A stretch of DNA of 16,255 nt from Syntrophomonas sp. UBA4807 (lineage in GTDB: Bacteria > Bacillota > Syntrophomonadia > Syntrophomonadales > Syntrophomonadaceae). Position 1 is the first letter of the stretch. Every line of letters starts with the position of its first letter. Shown piece after piece: positions 4,896 to 13,000 of the stretch. Below the pieces are notes generated by a model, which was not told where the DNA came from, searched no databases, and saw only the letters and a list, made by a program, of their open reading frames with translations. Location: contig DHGD01000140.1 in assembly GCA_002402575.1 (NCBI GenBank), positions 1-16,255 of the forward strand, in the 5' to 3' direction. The translations under genes were made by a program, and so were the position numbers.

Positions 4896-7670
4896 TTATA
4901 GCTCGCGGGGTATCTCTTCGATAGTGTAAGCCTCGATGACGTCCCCTTCTTTGATGTCGTTGAAATCCTTGATGCCCATGCCGCACTCGTAGCCTTCCGC
5001 TACCTCTTTGACATCATCTTTGAAGCGCTTCAGGGAGGACAGTTTGCCTTCATAGATGATGACACCGTCGCGCAAGACCCGCATTTCAGCATTGCGCAGG
5101 AATTTGCCCTCATTGACGTAGCAACCCGCAATGGTACCCGCATTAGGCACCTTAAAGGTAGCCCGCACTGCGGCCCGGCCCAGGAATTTCTCGCGGTATT
5201 CCGGTTCCAGAAGCCCTGCCATGGCCTTTTTGACCTCGTCGATGGCCTCGTATATGACCCGGTAAAGGCGCACGTCAATCTGCTCATCCTCGGCATATTT
5301 GCGGGCTTTGGAATCAGGACGCACGTTGAATCCAATGATAATGGCGTCCGAAGTTGAAGCCAGCATGACGTCGCTTTCAGTGATGGCGCCCACCCCGGAG
5401 TGCAGTACGGTGACCTTGACCTCATCAGTACTCAGCCGCAGCAGTGAACTCGACAGAGCTTCCACAGAGCCCTGCACATCACCCTTGATTATAAGGCGCA
5501 GTTCTTTGAGTTCGTGTTCCTGAATGTGCTTGAAGAAGTCATCCAATGAAACCCGGCTGCTTTGGCGCTGCTCCTCAATCTTCTTTTCGGTGAGGCGCAG
5601 GCTGATGACCTCTTTGGCCACTCTTTCATCGCACACCTGCACCCTGCCGCCGGCTTCAGGAGGCTCAGACCATCCGGTGATCTCGACCGGCATGGAAGGA
5701 TAGGCCACCTCTACCCGCTCACCGCGGTGGTCGTTCATAGCCCTAACCTTGCACAAGCTGCTGCCGCTTAATATATAATCCCCAATTTTCAGAGTACCCT
5801 TCTGCACCAAGACGGTGGCCACAGGACCCCGGCCTTTGTCCAGCTTGCTCTCGATTACTACCCCTTCCGCCGCCCTATTGGGGTTGGATTTGATATCGTT
5901 CATCTCCGCCACCAAGAGCACCATTTCCAAAAGGTTGTCGATGCCCTCCCCGGTCTTGGCCGAGATGGGTACAAATATGGTTTCTCCGCCCCATTCTTCA
6001 GGCACGATGCTGTATTCGGTGAGCTGCTGCATGACCCGGTCGGGATTGGCGCCGGGCTTGTCAATCTTATTGACCGCTACCAGAAAAGGCACTGCGGCAG
6101 CCCGGATGTGGTTAATGGCTTCCACCGTCTGTGGCATCACGCCATCATCGGCAGCCACCACCAGTACGACTATGTCGGTCAGGTTGGCACCCCGGGCGCG
6201 CATAGCGGTAAATGCCTCATGGCCGGGGGTGTCAATAAAGGTTACCCGGTTGTTATTGACCTTGACCTGGTAAGCCCCAATATGTTGAGTGATGCCGCCG
6301 GCCTCTCCGGAAACCACGTCGGAATGACGGATCTTATCCAACAGTGAGGTCTTGCCATGATCAACATGCCCCATTACGGTGACTACCGGCGGGCGTGAGA
6401 CCAGACTCTCTGCGCTGTCCACGATCTCTTCCAATATTTTTTCTTCTTCTGATAAAGCCTTTTCCACCCTGACCTCATAAAGACTGGCCAGGATCTCGGC
6501 AGTCTCAAAGTCTATGGGTTGGTTGATAGAGGCCATTACCCCCAGTTCCATCAGCTTTTTCACTATGTCGGCAGAACTGCGCCGAAGCTGATCAGCCAGT
6601 TCCCTGACGGTGATGGGAGCCTCTATGGCGATGACTTCCGGCGGCGGCAGAATGGTTTCTTCCTTCTTACGTTTATGTTTGGATTTTTTCATGGGACGGC
6701 TGTAATCCCGCTTAGGCTGATTCTGTCCAAAGCGGTTGGCGTCGCGGTCCGATGTCTTTTTAGGCGGAGCCTGGCCAGATTTGAAAGCTCCCGGTTTGCC
6801 TCCCCGGGGAACGCCTTTTTCTGTATCCACAACCGGCTTTTTAGGCCACGGTGCAGCAGGCGGGTTATTGCCGGCCTCCTGCGGCCGGGGCTGACCGGGC
6901 CGATCCTTCGTCTGTGGTCCGGCCTGCGGGCGATTGAAAGGGGGCCGGCCATCCTGCGGCCTTCCACCCTGGCTTTGCGGATGGGGGCGTTGTCCAGGCT
7001 GCTGCGGTCTGCCGCCTTGACCCTGAGGGCGCTGTCCCTGATTTTGGGGACGGCCGCCCTGGGGCTGACCCTGCTGCTGCGGTCTGCCGCCTTGACCCTG
7101 AGGACTTTTCCCCTGCTGCTGCGGTCTGCCGCCCTGAGCCTGACCGGACTGCTGTGGGCGTGCCCCTTGCTGTCCGGGCATGGGCTGGGATTGGTTTTGA
7201 GGCTGGGGACGCTGCCCCTGCGGCTGCGGGCGCCCCCCTGACTCCTGGCCTGGGGCTTGGGGCCGTGGTTTCTCAGCGGCAGGACGTCCTGGCTGAGATT
7301 GAATTCCTTTGGCTGCCGGTCTCTCCTCTTTGGTGGCTTGTACGCCCTCGCCACTGCTTCCGGGAGGCCGCCAGGTTTGAGGAGCGCGTTCGGGCTGGGG
7401 AGGCTGCTCCTGGGTCTGTTGGGGAGCAGCACCGCGAGTGGCCGGTGGGACGGAAGTGTCGCCTTTGGTTTTCGGTGGTGCCGGATTGCGTTGTGGCCTG
7501 GTGCCTTTATCCGGTTGTGTCAGTTGTTTCCTTATCCAACTGGCCTGAGAATCCTCCACGGTGCTCATGTGGTTTTTTACATCCACCCCCATTTTTTGGA
7601 GAACCTCGACCATTTCCTTACTGGACTTGCCCAGTTCCTTCGCTATTTCATGCACTCTTATTTTGGCCAT
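4896..7670 (-). CDS. infB: Translation initiation factor IF-2 with very long Pro/Gln/Gly linker
   Basis: IF2 is the GTPase that brings fMet-tRNA to the 30S subunit and promotes 50S joining. The protein is 924 residues, longer than B. subtilis IF2 (about 716). An N-terminal IF2_N domain (1-52, RVHEIAKELGKSSKEMVEVL) is followed by a disordered linker of about 280 residues and a second IF2_N domain (353-400). The G domain has GHVDHGKT (G1, 434-441), DTPGHE (G3, 480-485), NKID (G4, 534-537) and SAK (G5, 570-572). The beta-barrel and C-terminal fMet-tRNA-binding domains end in YTIEEIPREL. The linker is nearly free of acidic residues and built from repeated GGRPQQQG-like units. The start overlaps ylxQ by 13 nt and has GGGGGTGG before ATG. 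The conserved catalytic core leaves no doubt of function. Confidence 0.98.
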   Translation of the reverse strand: MAKIRVHEIAKELGKSSKEMVEVLQKMGVDVKNHMSTVEDSQASWIRKQLTQPDKGTRPQRNPAPPKTKGDTSVPPATRGAAPQQTQEQPPQPERAPQTWRPPGSSGEGVQATKEERPAAKGIQSQPGRPAAEKPRPQAPGQESGGRPQPQGQRPQPQNQSQPMPGQQGARPQQSGQAQGGRPQQQGKSPQGQGGRPQQQGQPQGGRPQNQGQRPQGQGGRPQQPGQRPHPQSQGGRPQDGRPPFNRPQAGPQTKDRPGQPRPQEAGNNPPAAPWPKKPVVDTEKGVPRGGKPGAFKSGQAPPKKTSDRDANRFGQNQPKRDYSRPMKKSKHKRKKEETILPPPEVIAIEAPITVRELADQLRRSSADIVKKLMELGVMASINQPIDFETAEILASLYEVRVEKALSEEEKILEEIVDSAESLVSRPPVVTVMGHVDHGKTSLLDKIRHSDVVSGEAGGITQHIGAYQVKVNNNRVTFIDTPGHEAFTAMRARGANLTDIVVLVVAADDGVMPQTVEAINHIRAAAVPFLVAVNKIDKPGANPDRVMQQLTEYSIVPEEWGGETIFVPISAKTGEGIDNLLEMVLLVAEMNDIKSNPNRAAEGVVIESKLDKGRGPVATVLVQKGTLKIGDYILSGSSLCKVRAMNDHRGERVEVAYPSMPVEITGWSEPPEAGGRVQVCDERVAKEVISLRLTEKKIEEQRQSSRVSLDDFFKHIQEHELKELRLIIKGDVQGSVEALSSSLLRLSTDEVKVTVLHSGVGAITESDVMLASTSDAIIIGFNVRPDSKARKYAEDEQIDVRLYRVIYEAIDEVKKAMAGLLEPEYREKFLGRAAVRATFKVPNAGTIAGCYVNEGKFLRNAEMRVLRDGVIIYEGKLSSLKRFKDDVKEVAEGYECGMGIKDFNDIKEGDVIEAYTIEEIPREL
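6921..7238 (-). repeat. Degenerate repeat tract coding the IF2 linker
   Basis: This is low-complexity coding DNA within infB. An exact 30-bp direct repeat lies at 6999-7028 and 7074-7103, 75 bp (25 codons) apart and in frame. Its first 18 bases occur a third time at 7116-7133. The repeats encode PQGQGGRPQQ-type peptides. Because all codon boundaries are kept, the tract can expand or contract in whole codons by slippage or recombination (inference). Confidence 0.85.
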
Positions 7671-7999
7671 TCATCCACCCCCGTTGTATTTGGCTCGTCT
7701 CCCGCAGCATAGACTTTCATGATTTGCCTGGCTATGCCTTCCTCATTGACTGTAACCGCCACCCGATAGGCCTTCCCTACTGCGTTGCCGAGGCCGTACT
7801 TGTCGCCCGCGGTCAGATAAGGGATGTGCTGCTTCTCACACCAGGCTATCAAGGTTTCCTTAGTATTCTTCGCTATATCGTCGCTGACGATTAACAAACA
7901 GGCTCGATTGCGAAGCAGGCTATTTTTTACTGCCACCGCCCCCGAAGAAACCGCTCCCGATTTCATGGCCAGGCCGAGCAGATTGTACATTTTGAGCAA
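7658..7999 (-). CDS. ylxQ: L7Ae-family RNA-binding protein YlxQ
   Basis: A 113-residue L7Ae/L30e/Gadd45-fold protein, the usual gene between ylxR and infB in Firmicutes. Members bind kink-turn-like RNA; the exact role of YlxQ is not settled. Family features seen are MYNLLGLAMKSGAVSSG, a hydrophobic strand ending CLLIVSDDIAKNT, and the VGKAYRVAVTVNEEG segment. I take TTG at 7999 as start because AGGA lies 9 nt before it; the ATG three codons later is too far from that SD. It begins 11 nt after ylxR ends and its last 13 nt overlap infB. The C-terminal tail (GDEPNTTGVDEWPK) goes beyond the fold, partly because of this overlap. Confidence 0.9.
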   Translation of the reverse strand: MLKMYNLLGLAMKSGAVSSGAVAVKNSLLRNRACLLIVSDDIAKNTKETLIAWCEKQHIPYLTAGDKYGLGNAVGKAYRVAVTVNEEGIARQIMKVYAAGDEPNTTGVDEWPK

Positions 8000-8010
8000 T
8001 AACTCACATC

Positions 8011-8286
8011 CTAACTATTCATCCCTGCTATCTGGCCTTCGATGGTAGCCAGGATATCCGCGGGAATTTCATGCTCCAGGGCTTTTTGGATGCTCTTTGA
8101 TTTCACCGCTTTGTTGAAGCACTGCAGGTTGGGGCATATATACGCCCCGCGCCCGGCCTTTTTCCCGGTACTGTCCATAAAGACCTCACCGTCAGGCGAC
8201 CTCACGATGCGGAGCAGTTCTTTTTTCACTTTCATCTCCCGGCACCCTACACACATGCGCAGGGGCGGTTTACGCATCCTCACCAT
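8011..8286 (-). CDS. ylxR: YlxR-family protein (RNase P modulator RnpM)
   Basis: A small basic protein of the YlxR (DUF448) family; work in B. subtilis links it to modulation of RNase P, hence the name RnpM. Visible signatures are RMCVGCREMKVKKELLRIVR, then DSTGKKAGRGAYICPN, and a basic helix with SIQKALE. Three in-frame ATGs are clustered at 8295, 8286 and 8277, all inside the end of nusA. I choose 8286 because GGAG lies 10 nt upstream; at 8295 the SD would touch the start. At 8277 the protein would begin MRKPPLRMC, which resembles homologues closely and is also credible. The overlap with nusA (8-26 nt depending on the start) suggests coupling. Confidence 0.92.
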   Translation of the reverse strand: MVRMRKPPLRMCVGCREMKVKKELLRIVRSPDGEVFMDSTGKKAGRGAYICPNLQCFNKAVKSKSIQKALEHEIPADILATIEGQIAGMNS

Positions 8287-9406
8287 TTTCCTCATTCTCC
8301 ATTACTTCATCGGACTCCATTACTTCATCGAAGGAGGTGTCGTCCTGCTCGGAATCATAGTCCTCGAATTCCTCCAAGTACTGGCTTTCGTTCTTGATAT
8401 CCACCTTCCAGCCGGTCAGCTTGGCAGCTAAACGGGCATTCTGGCCCTCTTTGCCGATAGCCAGGGAAAGCTGGTAATCAGGTACTATCACCCGGGCCAC
8501 TTTGTCTTCCTCGCTGGGAATCACGTTTATCACTTTGGAAGGGCTCAGGGCATTGGCAATAAAACGTTTAGGGTCTTTATCATATCTGATGATATCTATT
8601 TTCTCCCCGGCTAGTTCGGATACCACATTCTGCACCCTGAAACCCCGCGGACCTACACAGGCCCCCACCGGGTCGACCTTGTCATCATATGAATGCACCG
8701 AAATCTTGGATCTGGAGCCGGCCTCCCGGGCAATACTTCGTATCTCCACAATACCGTCATAGATTTCCGGCACTTCCAGTTCGAACAGGCGCTTCAAAAA
8801 GGAGGGGTGAGCTCTGGATACGAAGATATTGGGTCCCTTAGGGGTATCCTTGACTTCATAGATATAAGCTTTGATGCGCTGCCCCACTTCGTATCTTTCC
8901 CCGGCGATCTGGTCCGAGGGCAGCATGATGCCTTCAGTGCGTCCCAGATTTACATAGATGGTCTTAGCCTCCATGCGCTGCACCATGCCGGTAACGATTT
9001 CGCCTTCTCTTTCGCGGAACTCTTGGTAGATCAGGCTGCGTTCCGCCTCGCGCAGCTTCTGTATCACCACCTGCTTAGCGGTCTGCGCGGCGATGCGCCC
9101 GAAATTGGTTGGTGTGGCTTCAACATAAACCATATCTTCCACCCGGCATTCGGGGTAAAGTTCCTGGGCTTCGGGCAAGGTTATCTCCAACCGGGGGTCT
9201 TCCACCTCGTTTACTACCTTTTTCTGGGAGTATACATGCACATCCCCGCTTTTCTCATTGAATTCCACGCTCACGTTCTGGGCCACGCCAAAATTCTTCT
9301 TGTAGGCGGTATTTAAAGCCGATTTGATGGCTTCTATCAGTGCCTCTTTGGGAATACCCCGTTCTCTCTCTATTTCGTTCAGGGCTTGGATCAACTCGTT
9401 GGACAT
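8270..9406 (-). CDS. nusA: Transcription termination/antitermination protein NusA
   Basis: NusA binds RNA polymerase and the emerging transcript, stimulating pausing and intrinsic termination and taking part in antitermination. Domain order over 378 residues is an N-terminal RNAP-binding domain (1-130), an S1 domain (about 136-200), KH1 with VGACVGPRGFRVQ (247-259) and KH2 with LAIGKEGQNARLAAKLTGW (315-333). The C-terminal acidic AR repeats of E. coli NusA are absent, as usual in Firmicutes. Instead there is a short, very acidic tail (343-378) that contains an 18-bp tandem duplication. ATG at 9406 has a strong GAGGAGG SD 7 nt upstream and starts 13 nt after rimP. It is probably controlled by the leader hairpin upstream of rimP. 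Confidence 0.97.
   Translation of the reverse strand: MSNELIQALNEIERERGIPKEALIEAIKSALNTAYKKNFGVAQNVSVEFNEKSGDVHVYSQKKVVNEVEDPRLEITLPEAQELYPECRVEDMVYVEATPTNFGRIAAQTAKQVVIQKLREAERSLIYQEFREREGEIVTGMVQRMEAKTIYVNLGRTEGIMLPSDQIAGERYEVGQRIKAYIYEVKDTPKGPNIFVSRAHPSFLKRLFELEVPEIYDGIVEIRSIAREAGSRSKISVHSYDDKVDPVGACVGPRGFRVQNVVSELAGEKIDIIRYDKDPKRFIANALSPSKVINVIPSEEDKVARVIVPDYQLSLAIGKEGQNARLAAKLTGWKVDIKNESQYLEEFEDYDSEQDDTSFDEVMESDEVMENEENGEDA
8297..8332 (-). repeat. 18-bp tandem duplication in the nusA acidic tail
   Basis: Two adjacent 18-bp units (8297-8314 and 8315-8332) match at 17 of 18 positions and encode the repeated peptide DEVMES/DEVMEN. The difference is one base in the last positions of the unit. 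The duplication keeps frame and lengthens an acidic, probably disordered tail. Confidence 0.85.
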
Positions 9407-9419
9407 GGTGCTTCCTCCT

Positions 9420-9869
9420 CTAAAATTCTGGGTGCAACCTGATTATCGAGATCATGTCGCGTGGGATGGAAATCAGTCGGTTTTCCTGATTCATTATTTT
9501 AATATCAGCAGCGCCGAAGCCCTGCAGACGGCCTACTATTTTGCGCGGCCCTTCATAAGCCTGCACAGTCTTGATTGAGACATTTTCCCCATTAAATCGC
9601 TGCAAGTCGCGGTCAGTTTTAATAACCCGGTTCAGTCCCGGCGATGAAACTTCCATATGGTCGTAATCGATTTCGGTTTCGTCGATGAGGGCTTTGACGG
9701 CCCGGCTGGCATTGCTGCAGGTTTCCAGGTCCACACCTGCTTCGCGGTCTATGTAAATGCGCAACATACGGTCCCCGGCTTCACGCTGATATTCGACCTC
9801 AACCACTTCCAACCCCAGCTTTTCCAACGGTTCTCTCACCAGGGCCTCGATTATGCTGGCTTTGCTCAT
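9420..9869 (-). CDS. rimP: Ribosome maturation factor RimP
   Basis: RimP binds free 30S subunits and is needed for efficient 30S maturation; it is the standard first gene of the nusA-infB operon. The 149-residue product begins MSKASIIEALVREPLEKLG and has LRIYIDREAGVDLETC and the hallmark MEVSSPGLNRVIK. The frame stays open upstream to 9983 (187 codons), but those 38 extra residues do not resemble the family and would run through the predicted promoter and terminator hairpin. I therefore use ATG 9869. Its SD is weak: AGGA only 2 nt from ATG, with GAGAGG about 14 nt upstream. It ends 13 nt before nusA. Confidence 0.93.
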   Translation of the reverse strand: MSKASIIEALVREPLEKLGLEVVEVEYQREAGDRMLRIYIDREAGVDLETCSNASRAVKALIDETEIDYDHMEVSSPGLNRVIKTDRDLQRFNGENVSIKTVQAYEGPRKIVGRLQGFGAADIKIMNQENRLISIPRDMISIIRLHPEF

Positions 9870-9971
9870 GATCCTGCAATTCCTCTCTATTCTTACCCGG
9901 GTTGGACAGCAAACAATAGAAAAAGTGGGCAAGAACCCACTTGAGTAACATACTATTACCAGCTCATTAAG
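9870..9971 (-). promoter_or_regulatory. 5' leader of the rimP-nusA-infB operon, candidate NusA-responsive attenuator
   Basis: Between the predicted transcription start (about 9965) and rimP there are about 95 nt carrying one terminator-like hairpin and no other obvious gene. The hairpin with its short, broken U-run is the kind of weak terminator that depends on NusA. To my knowledge the B. subtilis rimP-nusA-infB operon is autoregulated by NusA-dependent termination in its leader. Matching position and operon content make the same scheme likely here (inference). Confidence 0.5.
9918..9942 (-). terminator. Intrinsic terminator-like hairpin between polC and rimP
   Basis: AAGTGGG-TTCTTG-CCCACTT forms a 7-bp stem (9923-9929 with 9936-9942) and a 6-nt loop. 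It is followed on the minus strand by a T-run (five T counting the stem end), then CTATTG. The U-tract is short and interrupted. It lies about 95 nt after polC, so it could end polC transcripts, and downstream of the candidate rimP promoter, so it would also attenuate that operon. Confidence 0.7.
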
Positions 9972-10001
9972 AGTATAACACAATCTCTAGATTCTATTCA
10001 A
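9972..10001 (-). promoter_or_regulatory. Predicted sigma-A promoter for the rimP-nusA-infB operon
   Basis: A -35 box TTGAAT (9996-10001) and a -10 box TATACT (9972-9977) are 18 nt apart; the matches to consensus are 4/6 and 5/6. The spacer contains the inverted repeat AATCT-AG-AGATT (9982-9993). Transcription would begin near 9965, ahead of the leader hairpin and rimP. Confidence 0.55.
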
Positions 10002-10037
10002 CCGCTTTAAGGTCTAAATTACGGGGGCAGCCCTTCT

Positions 10038-13000
10038 TTAAGCAAACAGGTTCAATTGCGCGCTCTCCGGCAGTCCATCCAGACAACCGTATTTCCTGAG
10101 CATATCCAGGGTGGTCTTATTCAGGTGGGTGCGCAGCTGCATTTCTTGCACCGATAAAAAGGGCGTGTCACCACGCAGTTTGACAATGTTCTGGGCGGCT
10201 GCGCCGCCTACTCCGGGAAGGGCCGAAAAGGGCAGCAAGAGACCGTTGTCTTTGATCAGATACTTGCTGGCGTGGGACTGATAAATATCAACAGGATGAA
10301 AACGGAAGCCCCGGGCATACATTTCCAGAGCCACCTCTAAAATGGGCAGTAATTTCTTTTCCTTGCCCTCAGCCTTGTTCCCCTTTTTCTCTATCTCCTT
10401 TATGCGTTTTAAGATGGAGGTGTATCCTCCCAACATGCTTTCCGCCTCGAAATCCTGGGCGCGCACACTGAAAAAGCTGGCATAGAAGGCCAGCGGGTAA
10501 TGAACTTTGTACCAGGCGATGCGGAAGGCCATGGTCACATAGGCGGCAGCGTGCGCTTTAGGGAACATATACTTTATCTTGCGGCAGGAATCCACATACC
10601 AGGCCGGGACGTCACAGCACAGCATTTGGGTTTTTTCTTCGTCATTGACTCCTTTGCCTTTGCGCACCTTTTCCATTATCTTAAAAGCCTTTTTTGGTTC
10701 CATCCCCAGTTGGATGAGGTAAAGCATGATATCGTCGCGGGTGCAGATCACGTCATTCAACTGCGCCTGGCCGGATTGCACCAGATCCTGAGCATTGTTG
10801 AGCCACACATCAGTGCCATGTGAAAGTCCGCAGATCCTGATCAATTCCGCCACGGTGGAGGGTCGCGTGGTCTCCAGGATCTGGCGTACAAAGCGGGTGC
10901 CGAACTCTGGAATGCCGAAGGTGCCCACGGTGCTGTTGATGTCCCGAGCCTCCAGTCCCAGGGGTTTTAGCCCGGAGAAAATCTCCATGGTGGTCTTATC
11001 GCCCAGCCTGACAGAATTTGCCTTTACTCCGGTCATGTCCTCCAACTGCTTGATCACGGTGGGATCGTCATGGCCCAGTATATCCAGTTTCACCAGTTGA
11101 TCCCCGATAGCGTGGTATTCAAAATGAGTGGTAATGATCCCCGATTCTTTGTTGTCGGCGGGGTGCTGCAAAGGGGTGAACTCCAGTATATCATGGTCTT
11201 TGGGTACAACGATCAGCCCTCCGGGGTGCTGTCCGGTGGTCTTGCGCACCCCGCTGACACCTTTAACCAAACGGTTGATTTCGGACATCTTGAAATTGAG
11301 GTCATGCTCTTCACTGTATTTTTTGACATAGCCGAAGGCGGTCTTGGCGGCGATGGTAGATACTGTACCAGCCCGGAAGACGTTCTCGCTGCCGAACAGT
11401 TCTTCCACGTACTGATGGGCCTGGGCCTGGTATTCTCCAGAGAAATTCAGGTCGATGTCCGGTACTTTGTCCCCCTCGAATCCCAAAAAGGTCTCAAAGG
11501 GGATGTCGAAACCGTCCCGGGACAGTTCCTTGCCGCAACGGGGACATTGTTTATCAGGCAGGTCGGCCCCGCAGGATACCGCTACCGGGTTGAATTCCGA
11601 ATAGGCACAGGCCGGGCATAAGTAATGCGGAGCCAGTGGATTTATCTCTGTTATGCCGGTCAGATAGGCCACCAGGGACGAGCCCACCGAACCGCGTGAT
11701 CCGACTACATATCCATCCTGATTTGATTTACGCACCAGCCTGTGGGCAATCAGGTATAAAACGCTGAAGCCATGTTCGGTAATGGAATGCAGCTCTCTGT
11801 TGATGCGGCTTTCCACCGCCTCTGGCAGTGGCTGCCCGTAGATCTCCCTTACCCGCTGCCAGGCCAGAGCGGTGATCTCTTCGCTGGCGCTTTCGATGTG
11901 AGGAGGATAGAAGCCATCCGGAACCGGCTGCACCCTTTCGATCATGGCGTTTATCCGGCAGGGGCCTTCGATGACTACCTCCCGGGCGGTATCTTCGCCC
12001 AGATAACTGAACTCAGCCAACATCTCTTCAGTGGTGCGCAGGTAGAGGGGCTTGTCGGATTCAGCGTCATCGTAGCCCTGCCCGGCTTGTATGATGGTGC
12101 GCAGGATGCCGTCATGGGGATCTAAAACGTGTACGTCTCCGGTGGCAACTACTGGTTTGCCTAGTTCCCGGGCCAGTTCAACGATGGCTCGGTTCATGTC
12201 CATGAGGGCCTTCTGATTGGCTACCATCCCTTTGTTGACCAGAAATTCGTTGTTGCTCAACGGCTGTATTTCCAGGTAATCGTAATAATCCGCAATAGCG
12301 CGCAGCTCTTCGGCACCGGCTCCCCGCAGCAGGGCTTGGTAAACCTCCCCGGCCTGGCAGGCGCTTCCCACCAATAGACCTTCGCGCGATCGGCTCAGCT
12401 CGGCTTTAGAAATGCGCGGACGGTTCTTATACATGTTGTTCAGATAGGAATTCGTAACCAGGGTGTAAAGGTTTTTCAAGCCCACTGTGTTCCTGGCCAG
12501 GATTATCACATGGTAAGCCCGTTCTTTTACATGATTGATAAACAGATAGCCTTCAACCCCATATATTACCTTAATTTCATGCTTTTGGGAGGCGTGATAG
12601 GCGTCAGGAAACGCCTGCAAACAGCCGTGGTCGGTTATGGCGATGGCGGGATGTCCCCAAAGCGCAGCCTGGGCCACCAATTGACCTGCTTCGACCAGGC
12701 CGTCCATAGCGCTCATTTTGGTGTGAGCATGCAGTTCCAGCCTTTTTAAGGGAGCTTCATCGAGGCGCCGGGTTGCTTCCGCGGTGTCAATGGAAGCTAC
12801 GAACAGAGCCGCCTCTTTAGCAAAGGGGTCGTAGCGAATGTCCCCACAGGCAGATATCCATTGCCCTTCCACGAATTTATCCTGTTCGGGTTTATCCAGA
12901 AATTGCTTGGCAATCACACTGCCGGAAAAATCGGTGAGATAGTATTCCACCGCACAGCGCCCGCCGCGAATGGCGCGCACCTCTTTGTGCCACAATTGGC

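Noticed and set aside
5030..5425. 131-codon minus-strand ORF inside infB
   Set aside because: It is an out-of-frame shadow of the conserved C-terminal domains of IF2, with a composition unlike a real protein.
6990..7135. CRISPR-like array suggested by the 30-bp repeats
   Set aside because: The repeats are in-frame codons of the IF2 linker, differ between copies, and have no unique equal-length spacers.
6519..7894. Long plus-strand open frames (240 and 246 codons) and a 247-codon alternate minus frame across the infB linker
   Set aside because: They lie over the repetitive, high-G+C linker DNA, have Leu/Arg-rich low-complexity translations and no family resemblance, and the infB frame fully explains the region.
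9870..9983. 38-residue N-terminal extension of rimP from an upstream ATG
   Set aside because: It does not resemble RimP N-termini and would run through the predicted -10 box region and the terminator hairpin; ATG 9869 gives the usual length.
10020..10045. GGGCTGCCCC repeat just after polC as a polC terminator
   Set aside because: The stem would be only three to four pairs and there is no adjacent T-run.
10500..12125. Several plus-strand ORFs of 100-183 codons opposite polC
   Set aside because: All are antisense to well-conserved PolC segments; none has a family motif or a convincing ribosome binding site.
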